Assembly: GCA_050115555.1 (NCBI GenBank)
Contig: JASFQI010000057.1
Location: forward strand, 1 to 19,695
Length of the DNA: 19,695 nucleotides
Reading direction: 5' to 3'
Source of the DNA: JASFQI01 sp050115555
GTDB lineage: Bacteria > Desulfobacterota > DSM-4660 > Desulfatiglandales > HGW-15
Every line of letters begins with the position of its first letter. Position 1 is the stretch's first letter. The notes below the pieces were generated by a model that searched no databases, was not told where the DNA came from, and worked only from the letters and a program-made list of their open reading frames with translations. Shown one piece after another: positions 7,911 through 15,270 of the stretch. The translations under genes were made by a program, and so were the position numbers.

Positions 7911-8000
7911 TTTTTACTCCCCTTGTTGTTCGGTACCTTGAAGGAACGCCCTAAGATTTTCCTTTGTCCTTGGACCTTTTTCCTTGCACCTTAGGTTTTG

Positions 8001-8114
8001 TTATCCCTGTCTCTGCTTGTGCCGAGGGTTTTCACAAATGACACGAACAGTGCCTTTTCTACGAATAATTTTACACTTCTTACATATCTTTTTTACGGAA
8101 GCTCGTACTTTCAT
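8001..8114 (-). CDS. rpmJ: 50S ribosomal protein L36 (zinc-type)
   Basis: A 37-codon gene: MKVRASVKKICKKCKIIRRK followed by GTVRVICENPRHKQRQG. C11, C14, C27 and H32 form the zinc ribbon of the usual (C+) L36. The ATG at 8114 has GGGAG about 9 nt upstream. Its codons (GTA, ATA, AGA, CGT, ATT) are more A+T-rich than those of neighbouring genes, mostly at third positions. It lies between infA and rpsM, the classical bacterial position. Confidence 0.97.
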   Translation of the reverse strand: MKVRASVKKICKKCKIIRRKGTVRVICENPRHKQRQG

Positions 8115-8149
8115 TATGCTGCACTCCCATTCCTCGCGGAACCGGTCCC

Positions 8150-8377
8150 CTACCTTTTCCCGGTGCCACGATACACGATCCGGCCCCGGCTCAGGTCGTA
8201 GGGGGACAACTCCACCTGTACCAGGTCCCCGGGAAGAATCTTAATATAGTGCATTCGCATCTTTCCTGAGATATGCGCCAGCACCCGATGCCCGTTCTCC
8301 AGCTCCACCTTGAACATCGCATTGGGCAAGGTCTCGAGAACTTTGCCCTGAGCTGCAATCGCATCTTCTTTTGCCAT
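8150..8377 (-). CDS. infA: Translation initiation factor IF-1
   Basis: The 75-aa OB-fold protein binds the 30S A site during initiation. AKEDAIAAQGKVLETLPNAM, VLAHISGKMRMHYIKILPGD and the end of the fold (VELSPYDLSRGRIVYR) are diagnostic. The ATG start is supported by GGAG directly upstream (TGGAGCG). It follows secY after 74 bp, with no adk or map gene between. It is separated from rpmJ by 35 bp. Confidence 0.98.
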   Translation of the reverse strand: MAKEDAIAAQGKVLETLPNAMFKVELENGHRVLAHISGKMRMHYIKILPGDLVQVELSPYDLSRGRIVYRGTGKR

Positions 8378-8451
8378 CGCTCCACTCGTTGTCGAAGGGA
8401 TCTCGCTTGAGGCGCCTCCCGCCTTTCACCGGCAGCGATCCAAAGCCCTCC

Positions 8452-9765
8452 CTATCGGCTCTTTCCAAGTCCCTTCTTCATGAACCCTTCGTAGTGCCGC
8501 GTGAGCATGTGGGACTCGATCTGGTTGGCCGTGTCCATGGCCACGCCCACCACGATGAGCAGTGCTGTCCCCCCGAAGTAGAAAGGAACGTTCAACTTGT
8601 AAATCAGGATTTGGGGTAAGACGCACACTGCTGAGACATAAATCGCCCCACTGAACGTAATCCGGGTGAGCACCCGGTCGATGTACTCGGCTGTGTTCTT
8701 TCCGGGACGAATGCCGGGAATGAACCCGCCGTACTTTTTCATGTTGTCTGCCACGTCCACGGGATTGAAATGGACGGCCGTATAAAAATAGCAAAAGAAA
8801 ATAATAAAAATTACAAAAATAAGAATATAAACAATATGACCAGGCGATAGAAAAGTCACAATCTGCTGCAGCCAGGGGATCTGCTCAGCATTCAAGAAAT
8901 TGGCGATGGTGGCTGGAAACATGATAATGGACGACGCAAAAATCGGGGGGATCACGCCTGCCGTGTTCACCTTCAGGGGGAGATGCGTGCTCTGCCCTCC
9001 ATACATGCGCCGCCCCACCACGCGTTTGGCATATTGGACAGGTATTCGGCGTTGCCCCCGTTCCATGAACACAATGAACCCCACCACGGCGATCATCAGG
9101 GCAAGAACAATGACCATAAAAAAGGGCGTGATCTCGCCGGTTCCCATGAGCCGAAAGGTATTGCCCACAGCCACTGGGAAACGCGCCACGATCCCCGCAA
9201 AGATGATCAGGGAGATCCCATTGCCGATTCCCCGCTCCGTGATCTGCTCACCCAGCCACATGAGGAATGCCGTCCCCGCTGTCAGAGTGATCACAGTCAT
9301 CAGCCGGAATCCCCATCCCCCGACAGGGACCACCATGGCCCCGCCCGGGCTGGCCATGCGCTCGATACCGATGGCGATCCCGAATCCCTGGATCACGCTC
9401 AGGATCACCGTGCCGTACCGGGTGTACTGGGTGATCTTCTTTCGTCCCTGCTCCCCCTCCTTCTTGAGCTTCTCGAGGTGGGGAATGACCACCGCCATGA
9501 GCTCCAGGATGATGGAGGCGCTGATGTAAGGCATGATCCCCAGGGCCATCACCGACATCTGGCTCAACGCCCCCCCCGAGAACATGTCGAACAGGCCGAA
9601 AAGGGTTCCCTGACGGGCACTGAAAAACGCCGATAAAGCAGCCCCGTCGATCCCCGGTGTGGGGATGTGGCACCCAAGCCGGTACACCGCAAGCATGAGA
9701 AGGGTGAAAATAATCCTCTTTTTGAGCTCAGGGATTTTGCCTATGTTCTGAAAGCCGCCTATCAC
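8452..9765 (-). CDS. secY: Preprotein translocase subunit SecY
   Basis: The 437-aa channel subunit of the Sec translocon has ten predicted membrane helices. TLLMLAVYRLGCHIPTPGID is helix 1 and its loop. The plug follows near GLFDMFSGGALSQMSVMALG. ERGQRRIPVQYAKRVVGRRM is the cytosolic loop that contacts SecA and the ribosome, and KKYGGFIPGIRPG lies after helix 8. The start is GTG with GGAGAGG upstream. Codons 310-328 (8838-8782), encoding the IVYILIFVIFIIFFCYFY helix, use almost only T-ending codons, unlike the rest of the gene. Confidence 0.98.
   Translation of the reverse strand: MIGGFQNIGKIPELKKRIIFTLLMLAVYRLGCHIPTPGIDGAALSAFFSARQGTLFGLFDMFSGGALSQMSVMALGIMPYISASIILELMAVVIPHLEKLKKEGEQGRKKITQYTRYGTVILSVIQGFGIAIGIERMASPGGAMVVPVGGWGFRLMTVITLTAGTAFLMWLGEQITERGIGNGISLIIFAGIVARFPVAVGNTFRLMGTGEITPFFMVIVLALMIAVVGFIVFMERGQRRIPVQYAKRVVGRRMYGGQSTHLPLKVNTAGVIPPIFASSIIMFPATIANFLNAEQIPWLQQIVTFLSPGHIVYILIFVIFIIFFCYFYTAVHFNPVDVADNMKKYGGFIPGIRPGKNTAEYIDRVLTRITFSGAIYVSAVCVLPQILIYKLNVPFYFGGTALLIVVGVAMDTANQIESHMLTRHYEGFMKKGLGKSR
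8782..8838 (-). other. A+T-rich codon island inside secY
   Basis: Nineteen consecutive codons of SecY (His310 to Tyr328) end in T in 16 cases, A in one and C in two. The surrounding gene strongly prefers C or G at third positions. In the 60 bases 8781-8840 I count 8 G+C. The bias goes beyond what the Ile/Phe/Tyr-rich helix requires, since ATC, TTC and TAC are available and used elsewhere in the gene. Confidence 0.8.
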
Positions 9766-9799
9766 AGGGAACCTCTCCGGTTACAGTCGCCTTTACGCC

Positions 9800-10237
9800 T
9801 CAGATCAACTCCACGGAACCGCCGACAGACTCGATCTTTTCCCTGGCCGATCGGCTGACCCGGTGGACCTTCACCTGCAGTGGATGCGTGATTTCTCCCT
9901 GGCCGAGCAGCTTCACCCGATCATTCTTTCCGATGAGCCCGGCCTCCTTGAGGTCATTTACGTCCACCCGGTCCTGGGCGGCGAACCGCTCCAAGTCCCG
10001 AAGGTTGACTGCCTTGTATTCCACGCGAAAGAGGTTGGTGAACCCTCGTTTCGGCAGGCGCCTCTGGAGGGGCATCTGCCCGCCCTCGAAACCCGGTTTC
10101 ACCTTGCCCCCGGAGCGGGATTTCTGACCTTTTTGTCCGCGACAGGCCGTTTTCCCGTGTCCTGAACCGGGGCCTCTTCCAATGCGCTTTCTCGCCTTCC
10201 TGGAGCCCTTCTTCGGCGAGAGATCGTGGATTTGCAT
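9800..10237 (-). CDS. rplO: 50S ribosomal protein L15
   Basis: The 145-aa large-subunit protein has the long basic N-terminal arm GRGPGSGHGKTACRGQKGQK followed by SRSGGKVKPGFEGGQMPLQRR, and an L15e/L18e-like C-terminal domain. The ATG at 10237 (MQIHDLSPKKGSRK) has AAAGGAGAGG just upstream. An upstream in-frame ATG at 10267 would translate part of the fold-back repeat and is not preferred. The gene begins 21 bp downstream of that repeat, so the hairpin would sit in its leader RNA. Confidence 0.97.
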   Translation of the reverse strand: MQIHDLSPKKGSRKARKRIGRGPGSGHGKTACRGQKGQKSRSGGKVKPGFEGGQMPLQRRLPKRGFTNLFRVEYKAVNLRDLERFAAQDRVDVNDLKEAGLIGKNDRVKLLGQGEITHPLQVKVHRVSRSAREKIESVGGSVELI

Positions 10238-10257
10238 GTTCCTCTCCTTTGCCCGCC

Positions 10258-10401
10258 TAGTTTCCATCCAGAAATGGCCATTTTTTGCAATCTCGGCGTC
10301 AATCTTCGGGATTCCTTGTGCGACGTACTTAAGTACGTCTCCGCGTAATCCCTTGATTTCTTTGACCTTACAAAAAATTCCTCATTTCTGAATTGGAAAC
10401 T
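10258..10401. mobile_element. Fold-back (MITE-like) element between rpmD and rplO
   Basis: An imperfect inverted repeat of about 144 bp. The ends are AGTTTCCA (10259-10266) and TGGAAACT (10394-10401). Next come CAGAAATG (10269-10276) and CATTTCTG (10383-10390), then TTTTTTG and CAAAAAA, and an 18-bp perfect palindrome GACGTACTTAAGTACGTC at the centre (10322-10339). The 4-base sequence CGCC flanks both ends (10254-10257 and 10402-10405), possibly a target duplication. It encodes no protein and has no transposase, so it would need a helper in trans. It could instead be a conserved fold-back repeat of non-transposon origin. Confidence 0.6.
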
Positions 10402-10439
10402 CGCCAGCACCTAAAAACTACCTCTGAAAAGGCACTCGC

Positions 10440-10619
10440 CTAGGCTTCCACCCGAACCAGGAAGGAGACCTTTTCGATCATTCCCCGGATGGCCGGCGTA
10501 TTGTTCAGTTCCACCGTCTTGTGCATCTTGGTCAGTCCAAGCCCTGTCAGGGTCTGACGGATTTTTTTCGTTCTTCCGATTCCGCTCCTGACGAGCGTGA
10601 CTTTGATCTTGTCGCTCAT
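10440..10619 (-). CDS. rpmD: 50S ribosomal protein L30
   Basis: A 59-aa gene: MSDKIKVTLVRSGIGRTKKI, then RQTLTGLGLTKMHKTVELNN, ending VSFLVRVEA. The pattern GLxKxHKTVELxxTPxIRGMI-x-KVxxLVxVE is typical of bacterial L30. The ATG is at 10619, 43 bp after the rpsE stop. It is followed by a 202-bp gap before rplO, most of it the fold-back element. Confidence 0.97.
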   Translation of the reverse strand: MSDKIKVTLVRSGIGRTKKIRQTLTGLGLTKMHKTVELNNTPAIRGMIEKVSFLVRVEA

Positions 10620-10662
10620 GGTCTTTGCCTTACTGCGTCGTCGATTTCCGGATACCCGCGAC

Positions 10663-11157
10663 CTACTTCAGCTCGTCCACGGCCTTTCCCCTTCGCCGGG
10701 CGATGGCCTCGGGGTTCTGAAGGGACATCAGACCGTTCATGGCGGCCTTCACCAGGTTGTGCGGGTTGTGAGATCCCAGACACTTCGTGAGGATGTCCTG
10801 CACTCCAGCCGCCTCGAGAACGGCCCGCACCGCCCCTCCTGCAATCACGCCCGTACCGGGGCCTGCAGGCTTCAGGAGCACCCTCCCGGCACCCCAGCGA
10901 CCGATCACCTCGTGAGGAATCGTCCCTCCCACGAGGGGAATTGGGGCCATGTTTTTCTTTGCGCGCTCAACGCCCTTGCGAATCGCTTCAGGGACTTCGT
11001 TCGCTTTTCCATGACCGTTGCCGACCATTCCGTTTCCGTCACCGACAATCACAATGGCGCCAAAGCTGAATCGCCGGCCGCCCTTTACGACCTTGGCCAC
11101 GCGGTTGATGTGCACGACCTTTTCAATCAGTTGGCCTTCGTCCTCTTCCTTGTACAA
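10663..11157 (-). CDS. rpsE: 30S ribosomal protein S5
   Basis: The 164-aa protein at the mRNA entry and decoding side has the double-stranded RNA-binding S5 domain (HINRVAKVVKGGRRFSFGAI, GKANEVPEAIRKGVERAKKN) and the C-terminal domain (GAGRVLLKPAGPGTGVIAGG, LGSHNPHNLVKAAMNGL). The start is TTG at 11157 with GGGAGAGG 4 nt upstream, and the N-terminal YKEEDEGQLIEKVVHI is short but complete. It lies in the standard spc order after rplR. Confidence 0.97.
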   Translation of the reverse strand: MYKEEDEGQLIEKVVHINRVAKVVKGGRRFSFGAIVIVGDGNGMVGNGHGKANEVPEAIRKGVERAKKNMAPIPLVGGTIPHEVIGRWGAGRVLLKPAGPGTGVIAGGAVRAVLEAAGVQDILTKCLGSHNPHNLVKAAMNGLMSLQNPEAIARRRGKAVDELK

Positions 11158-11239
11158 TGGACCTCTCCCTCGGCAAATCGAATGGTAGGATCTCCCGCAT
11201 CGAGGGTCTCATCCTCTCCCCCCATGCGTGGAGGCTCTA

Positions 11240-11608
11240 TCAGAACTCCAAGCCGTGTTCCCGGGCCGCATCGGCCAGGGTTTTCACGCGACCGTGATAC
11301 AGAAACCCGTTCCGGTCGAACACCACCCGCTTGATCCCCTTCTCCAGGGCCTGCTTGGCAATCCGCTCGCCCACGATGGCTGCACCCCGGCAATTGCCTC
11401 CGCTGCTTGCGATCTCAGACTGAAGATCCTTGCTCATGGAGGAGGCCCCCACCAGGGTGGATGCGGAGTCATCGTCGATGATCTGTGCATAGATGTGCCT
11501 TGCGCTCCTGAAAACCGACAGCCGGGGTCTCTCCGCCGTGCCGCGCACCGTTTTCCGGACACGCTTTTTCCTTTTCAGCCTTGCTTCTTTTCTGCCAGTG
11601 GCCCCCAT
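11240..11608 (-). CDS. rplR: 50S ribosomal protein L18
   Basis: The 122-aa 5S rRNA-binding protein of the central protuberance has RKKRVRKTVRGTAERPRLSV, RSARHIYAQIIDDD and VVFDRNGFLYHGRVKTLADA. I use the ATG at 11608 (MGATGRKEARLKRKKRV), which has AAGGA 9 nt upstream and gives the usual family length. An upstream ATG at 11674 would add 22 unconserved residues. Confidence 0.96.
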   Translation of the reverse strand: MGATGRKEARLKRKKRVRKTVRGTAERPRLSVFRSARHIYAQIIDDDSASTLVGASSMSKDLQSEIASSGGNCRGAAIVGERIAKQALEKGIKRVVFDRNGFLYHGRVKTLADAAREHGLEF

Positions 11609-11717
11609 AGTCTCGATCCTTCTCAAAAATGCTTCGCTCGTGCATTTCCTTCCACTTGCTGTGGAGGGATTCAAAACGTCAGCCGTTCACCCGTTGAGCC
11701 GCCGTTGGGGTCGTTCC

Positions 11718-12251
11718 CTACTTGGCTGACTTCCCGGCCTTTCTCCGAACCATTTCATTCTCGTACCGAACGCCCTTGCCCTTATAAGGCTCCGGTTTCC
11801 TCAGGGCGCGAATGCGGGCGGCGGTTTCCCCCAACAACTCCTTGTTGATACCGCTCAGAACGAAGCGGGTCTTTTCGACACGCGCATCGATCCCCTCGGG
11901 CAGCTCGAACTGAATGGGGTGCGAGTACCCGAGATGAAAAACAGCGGTTCGGCCGCTGACCTCTGCCCGATAGCCCACTCCAACGATCTCAAGCGCGCGC
12001 TCGAACCCTTTACTGACTCCAGTCACCATGTTGGCAATCAGGGCCCGGAACAAGCCGTGAAGGGCCTTGGCGTTCTTCAGGGACTCATCCACGCTCACCA
12101 GGAGTTGATCTTCTTCCGTGCGAATGCTCACACCGGAATCGATCCTCCGCTCAAGTTTACCCTTGGGCCCAGTGACGCTCAGCCGATCCTCGACCAGGTC
12201 AATCTTGACTTCCTTGGGTATGGGAATAGGCCGTTTGCCTATGCGTGACAT
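11718..12251 (-). CDS. rplF: 50S ribosomal protein L6
   Basis: The 177-aa large-subunit protein near the factor-binding site has two repeated alpha/beta domains. MSRIGKRPIPIPKEVKIDLV begins it, and the second domain carries GVGYRAEVSGRTAVFHLGYS and the signature RKPEPYKGKGVRYENEMVRR. The ATG at 12251 directly follows a GGAGGAGAG Shine-Dalgarno. A longer reading from 12269 adds six residues and is less likely. Confidence 0.97.
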   Translation of the reverse strand: MSRIGKRPIPIPKEVKIDLVEDRLSVTGPKGKLERRIDSGVSIRTEEDQLLVSVDESLKNAKALHGLFRALIANMVTGVSKGFERALEIVGVGYRAEVSGRTAVFHLGYSHPIQFELPEGIDARVEKTRFVLSGINKELLGETAARIRALRKPEPYKGKGVRYENEMVRRKAGKSAK

Positions 12252-12327
12252 CTCTCTCCTCCACTCCACGCCTTCGCGTCATCCCGCCTCTTCAGCCCCT
12301 CGTTCGAGGGACGGGTCGTCCCGCCCA

Positions 12328-12726
12328 TCACCACACGGAACACAGGATCTCCCCGCCCACCTTCTGCTGCTTCGCTTCCCGGTCCGTCATGAGTCCACGG
12401 GACGTAGACAGGATGTTGATTCCATAGCCGTTCAGGATCTGGGGAATGTCCTCGCTTCCTGAATACACCCGGCAACCGGGCCGGCTTACCCGTTTCAACC
12501 CGGTGATCACGGCGCGTCCGTCGGCGTCGTACTTGAGGAAGATACGGATGTTCTGAAAAGACTTTTCTTTGATCACTTTGTAATTGCGGATCATACCCTC
12601 CGCCTTCAAGACCTTCGCGATATTGACCTTGATCTTCGATGCCGGAACGTCCACGGTCTCGTAGGAAACCGTGATGGCATTCCGGATGCGGGTCAGCATG
12701 TCGGCAATTGGATCCGTCATCGTCAT
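12328..12726 (-). CDS. rpsH: 30S ribosomal protein S8
   Basis: The 132-aa primary 16S-binding protein has MTDPIADMLTRIRNAITV at the N-terminus, GLKRVSRPGCRVY in the middle, and the RNA-binding signature STSRGLMTDREAKQQKVGGE before GEILCSVW. The ATG at 12726 has AAGGAG 8 nt upstream, whereas the ATG six bases later is too far from it. In E. coli S8 represses the spc operon by binding near rplE. No such site was identified here. Confidence 0.97.
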   Translation of the reverse strand: MTMTDPIADMLTRIRNAITVSYETVDVPASKIKVNIAKVLKAEGMIRNYKVIKEKSFQNIRIFLKYDADGRAVITGLKRVSRPGCRVYSGSEDIPQILNGYGINILSTSRGLMTDREAKQQKVGGEILCSVW

Positions 12727-12765
12727 TTGGCCAGCTCCTTCATGAAAGCTCACCGCCCGGGTTTC

Positions 12766-12951
12766 TTACCAGCTCGACTTCATGACACCTGGGATCTCCC
12801 CCCTCAGGGCCATGTTCCGAAAACAGATTCGGCAGATACCGAACTTCCTAAGAAAGGCCCTGGACCGGCCACAAATGGGGCACCGGTTGTATCGGCGGGT
12901 AGAAAACTTCGGCTTTGTCTTTGCTTTGGCAATCAGGGACTTTTTTGCCAC
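12766..12951 (-). CDS. rpsN: 30S ribosomal protein S14, zinc-binding (type Z)
   Basis: The 61-aa short form of S14 has four cysteines, C24, C27, C40 and C43 (CPIC ... CRIC), that bind zinc. The longer, zinc-free form found in E. coli is absent here. FSTRRYNRCPICGRSRAF and ending GEIPGVMKSSW are typical. The start is GTG at 12951 behind GGGAGGGG. It sits between rplE and rpsH as expected. Confidence 0.97.
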   Translation of the reverse strand: MAKKSLIAKAKTKPKFSTRRYNRCPICGRSRAFLRKFGICRICFRNMALRGEIPGVMKSSW

Positions 12952-12964
12952 ATTCCCCTCCCTG

Positions 12965-13504
12965 TCAATTTCTAAAAGGCATTCCCAGGTGTTTCAACAA
13001 AAAGTAGCCTTCTTCATCCGTGCGGCCCGTGGTCACGATCGAAATGTTCAGGCCCTTGATTTTATCGATCTTGTCGTAGTCCACCTCGGGAAAGATAATG
13101 TGCTCCTTGATTCCGATCGAGCAGTTGGCGCGACCGTCGAACACTTTTTTTGAAAGCCCCTGGAAATCCCTGACCCGCGGGAGCGCGACGTTAAAGAGTT
13201 TGTCAAGGAAATCGTACATTCTGCCATGCCGGAGGGTCACCATAGTCCCAATGGGCATGCCTTCCCGAAGCTTGAACCCCGCGATGGACCGCTTCGCTTT
13301 CGTGATCACGGCCCTTTGCCCGGCAATCAGGGTCAACTCCTCAACCCCGTTGTCCAGCACCTTGATGTTGTAGATGGCCTCCCCCAGGCCCATGTTCAAC
13401 ACCACCTTCTCGACCTTGGGCACCGCCATGATGCTGGTGTACTTGAACTCGGACATCATGGCCGGTATGACCTCTTGAATGTATTTTTCTCGTAACCTGG
13501 ACAA
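12965..13504 (-). CDS. rplE: 50S ribosomal protein L5
   Basis: The 179-aa 5S rRNA-binding protein of the central protuberance has KVEKVVLNMGLGEA, ITKAKRSIAGFKLREGMPIG and GLNISIVTTGRTDEEG. I chose the TTG at 13504: AGGAGG lies exactly 6 nt upstream, and the resulting N-terminus (xSRLREKYIQEV) matches the family. A GTG at 13519 would place the Shine-Dalgarno inside the gene. Confidence 0.96.
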   Translation of the reverse strand: MSRLREKYIQEVIPAMMSEFKYTSIMAVPKVEKVVLNMGLGEAIYNIKVLDNGVEELTLIAGQRAVITKAKRSIAGFKLREGMPIGTMVTLRHGRMYDFLDKLFNVALPRVRDFQGLSKKVFDGRANCSIGIKEHIIFPEVDYDKIDKIKGLNISIVTTGRTDEEGYFLLKHLGMPFRN

Positions 13505-13568
13505 TCCCAACCTCCTCACGGACGAACAGAGGCCCTTCAGGGCACACCGAATTCAAGCGGCACGGGCT

Positions 13569-13898
13569 TTACCCGTCAATAAATTCACCGCACTTCTTGC
13601 AGACCCGGACCTTGGAGCCGTCCTCAAGCACCTTCTTGCCGATCCTGGAAGGTTCCGCGCACTTCGTACATACGAGCATGACATTGGAAATACGAATGGG
13701 CGCCTCCTTCTCCACAATTCCGCCCTGGGCGTTCGCACCCCCGGGCCGCGTGTGCCGCTTCACGATGTTCACTTTCTCGACGATTACGTGTCCGCGCTCG
13801 GAGTCCACTTTCAATACCGACCCGATCTTTCCCTTCTCCTTGCCGGACCGAACGACTACCTTATCGTTTTTCTTTATCGCGGGATGTTTTTTATGCAC
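13569..13898 (-). CDS. rplX: 50S ribosomal protein L24 (with two CxxC pairs)
   Basis: The 109-aa assembly initiator of the large subunit has the KOW motif KNDKVVVRSGKEKGKIGSVL, then NIVKRHTRPGGANAQGGIVE and KEAPIRISNVMLV. The C-terminus carries CTKC and CKKC, a zinc-finger-like arrangement also known in Thermus-type L24 and missing in E. coli. The start is GTG at 13898 with GGAG about 10 nt upstream. It lies 28 bp after rplN. Confidence 0.96.
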   Translation of the reverse strand: MHKKHPAIKKNDKVVVRSGKEKGKIGSVLKVDSERGHVIVEKVNIVKRHTRPGGANAQGGIVEKEAPIRISNVMLVCTKCAEPSRIGKKVLEDGSKVRVCKKCGEFIDG

Positions 13899-13926
13899 CG
13901 TATCGACTCCGTTTCCAACCCCTGTA

Positions 13927-14295
13927 TTACAGGACTTCCGGCGCCAGCGAGATGATCTTCATGAACCGTTTGGCGCGCAATTCCCTGGCCACCGGTCCGA
14001 AAATGCGGGTTCCGATCGGCTCGTTGTGCTGGTTGATCAGGACCGCGGAGTTGTCGTCAAATTTGATGTAGGAGCCGTCCGGCCGTCGAATCTCCTTGCT
14101 CGTCCGCACGATCACCGCACGCATGACATCGCCCTTTTTCACCTTGGAGTTGGGCATGGCCTCCTTCACCGTCACCACGATCACGTCTCCAATGCTCGCA
14201 TACCGGCGTTTGGAGCCGCCCAGGACCTTGACGCAAAGGAGGGACTTGGCGCCGGAGTTGTCTGCCACGTTCAATCTCGTCTCGGTCTGTATCAT
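13927..14295 (-). CDS. rplN: 50S ribosomal protein L14
   Basis: The 122-aa protein forms intersubunit bridges beneath the factor site. MIQTETRLNVADNSGAKSLL, GDVIVVTVKEAMPNSKVKKG and GTRIFGPVARELRAKRFMKI are near-canonical. The ATG at 14295 overlaps the rpsQ stop as ATGA. An in-frame upstream ATG would add 28 residues read from rpsQ in another frame and is not supported. Confidence 0.98.
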   Translation of the reverse strand: MIQTETRLNVADNSGAKSLLCVKVLGGSKRRYASIGDVIVVTVKEAMPNSKVKKGDVMRAVIVRTSKEIRRPDGSYIKFDDNSAVLINQHNEPIGTRIFGPVARELRAKRFMKIISLAPEVL

Positions 14296-14603
14296 CTCGC
14301 CTGCTCCGAACCCTGGCTTTCGCCTTCCTGCTGCACCGCACCCATCTCGCTTCTCTCGAGAACGTTCAGGATCTGCCAACGTTTCCGCTTGCTGACAGGC
14401 CTCGACTCAATGATGCGCACCTTGTCCCCGGGAAGACACCGATTCTGGGGGTCGTGAACCATGTACTTCTTTCGGCTTCGAATGTACTTTTTGTACGTCG
14501 GGTGCTTTTTCAGACGATTGACCAGGACCACCGCGGTCTTGTCCATCCTGGTTCCGACCACCACACCGGTCAGTTGTTTTCGTACCCCGCGTCCAGACGT
14601 CAT
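14292..14603 (-). CDS. rpsQ: 30S ribosomal protein S17
   Basis: The 103-aa primary 16S-binding protein with an OB fold has RKQLTGVVVGTRMDKTAVVL and NRCLPGDKVRIIESRPVSKR. It is longer than the usual 84-90 residues because of a polar C-terminal tail (SEMGAVQQEGESQGSEQAR). The ATG at 14603 has AAGGAA upstream. A longer frame from 14720 overlaps rpmC and lacks conservation. Confidence 0.97.
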   Translation of the reverse strand: MTSGRGVRKQLTGVVVGTRMDKTAVVLVNRLKKHPTYKKYIRSRKKYMVHDPQNRCLPGDKVRIIESRPVSKRKRWQILNVLERSEMGAVQQEGESQGSEQAR

Positions 14604-14652
14604 GCTGTTTCCTTCCTGATACGCAACGCTCAATGATGGAACCCGCACACCC

Positions 14653-14847
14653 TTATGCAGCGGTGTCCGTTTCCCTGAGGACGGTCTTGACTCTTGCCAG
14701 ATCCTTCTTCGCCTTTCCAAGCGCAGCCGTATTGCCCAGCTGCCCGGTGGCCTTCTGAAACCTCAGATTGAACAGCTCCTGATGCAGCGCTGTTTCCTTC
14801 TCTCTGAGTTCGTCCACACTCAAGTCCCGTAGTTCTTTCGCCTTCAC
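14653..14847 (-). CDS. rpmC: 50S ribosomal protein L29
   Basis: The 64-aa helical-hairpin protein near the exit tunnel is recognised by MKAKELRDLSVDELREKETA and HQELFNLRFQKATGQLGNTA. The start is GTG at 14847, two bases after the rplP stop, with GAGGAG about 9 nt upstream inside the end of rplP. Order rplP-rpmC-rpsQ is conserved. Confidence 0.96.
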   Translation of the reverse strand: MKAKELRDLSVDELREKETALHQELFNLRFQKATGQLGNTAALGKAKKDLARVKTVLRETDTAA

Positions 14848-14849
14848 CG

Positions 14850-15260
14850 CTATGCACTCCTCGATAAGAATCGGGTCGCAAAAGGAAGCTTGTGTCCTGC
14901 GAGTCGAAAGGCCTCCGCAGCCACTTTCTCGCCGACCCCCTCGATCTCATAAAGCACCTTGCCCGGCTTGATCACGGCGACCCACGCCTCGGGGGCTCCT
15001 TTTCCCTTGCCCATTCTCGTTTCTGCGGGTTTCTTGGAGATCGGTTTATCCGGAAAGACACGAATCCAGATCTTTCCTCCACGCTTGACGTGCCGTGTGA
15101 TCGCAACACGTGCCGCCTCGATCTGCCGAGCCGTCATATGACCGCACTCGGTGGCCTGCAACCCGTAATCCCCGAATTCCAGAAAGTTTCCCCGCTGGGC
15201 CTTTCCCTTGGTGCGTCCTTTCTGCTGCTTGCGATATTTGACCTTTTTCGGACTCAGCAT
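14850..15260 (-). CDS. rplP: 50S ribosomal protein L16
   Basis: The 136-aa protein contacts the A-site tRNA elbow and helps peptidyl transferase centre maturation. MLSPKKVKYRKQQKGRTKGK, ITRHVKRGGKIWIRVFPDKP and RMGKGKGAPEAWVAVIKPGK are diagnostic. The ATG lies 10 bp after the rpsC stop. Length is normal. Confidence 0.98.
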   Translation of the reverse strand: MLSPKKVKYRKQQKGRTKGKAQRGNFLEFGDYGLQATECGHMTARQIEAARVAITRHVKRGGKIWIRVFPDKPISKKPAETRMGKGKGAPEAWVAVIKPGKVLYEIEGVGEKVAAEAFRLAGHKLPFATRFLSRSA

Positions 15261-15270
15261 AACCTTTCAC

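Noticed and set aside
9800..10410. Upstream extensions of rplO into the fold-back element (starts at 10267 or 10410)
   Set aside because: The conserved L15 N-terminus and a strong Shine-Dalgarno fix the start at 10237. The 10410 frame is a different frame reading through the repeat.
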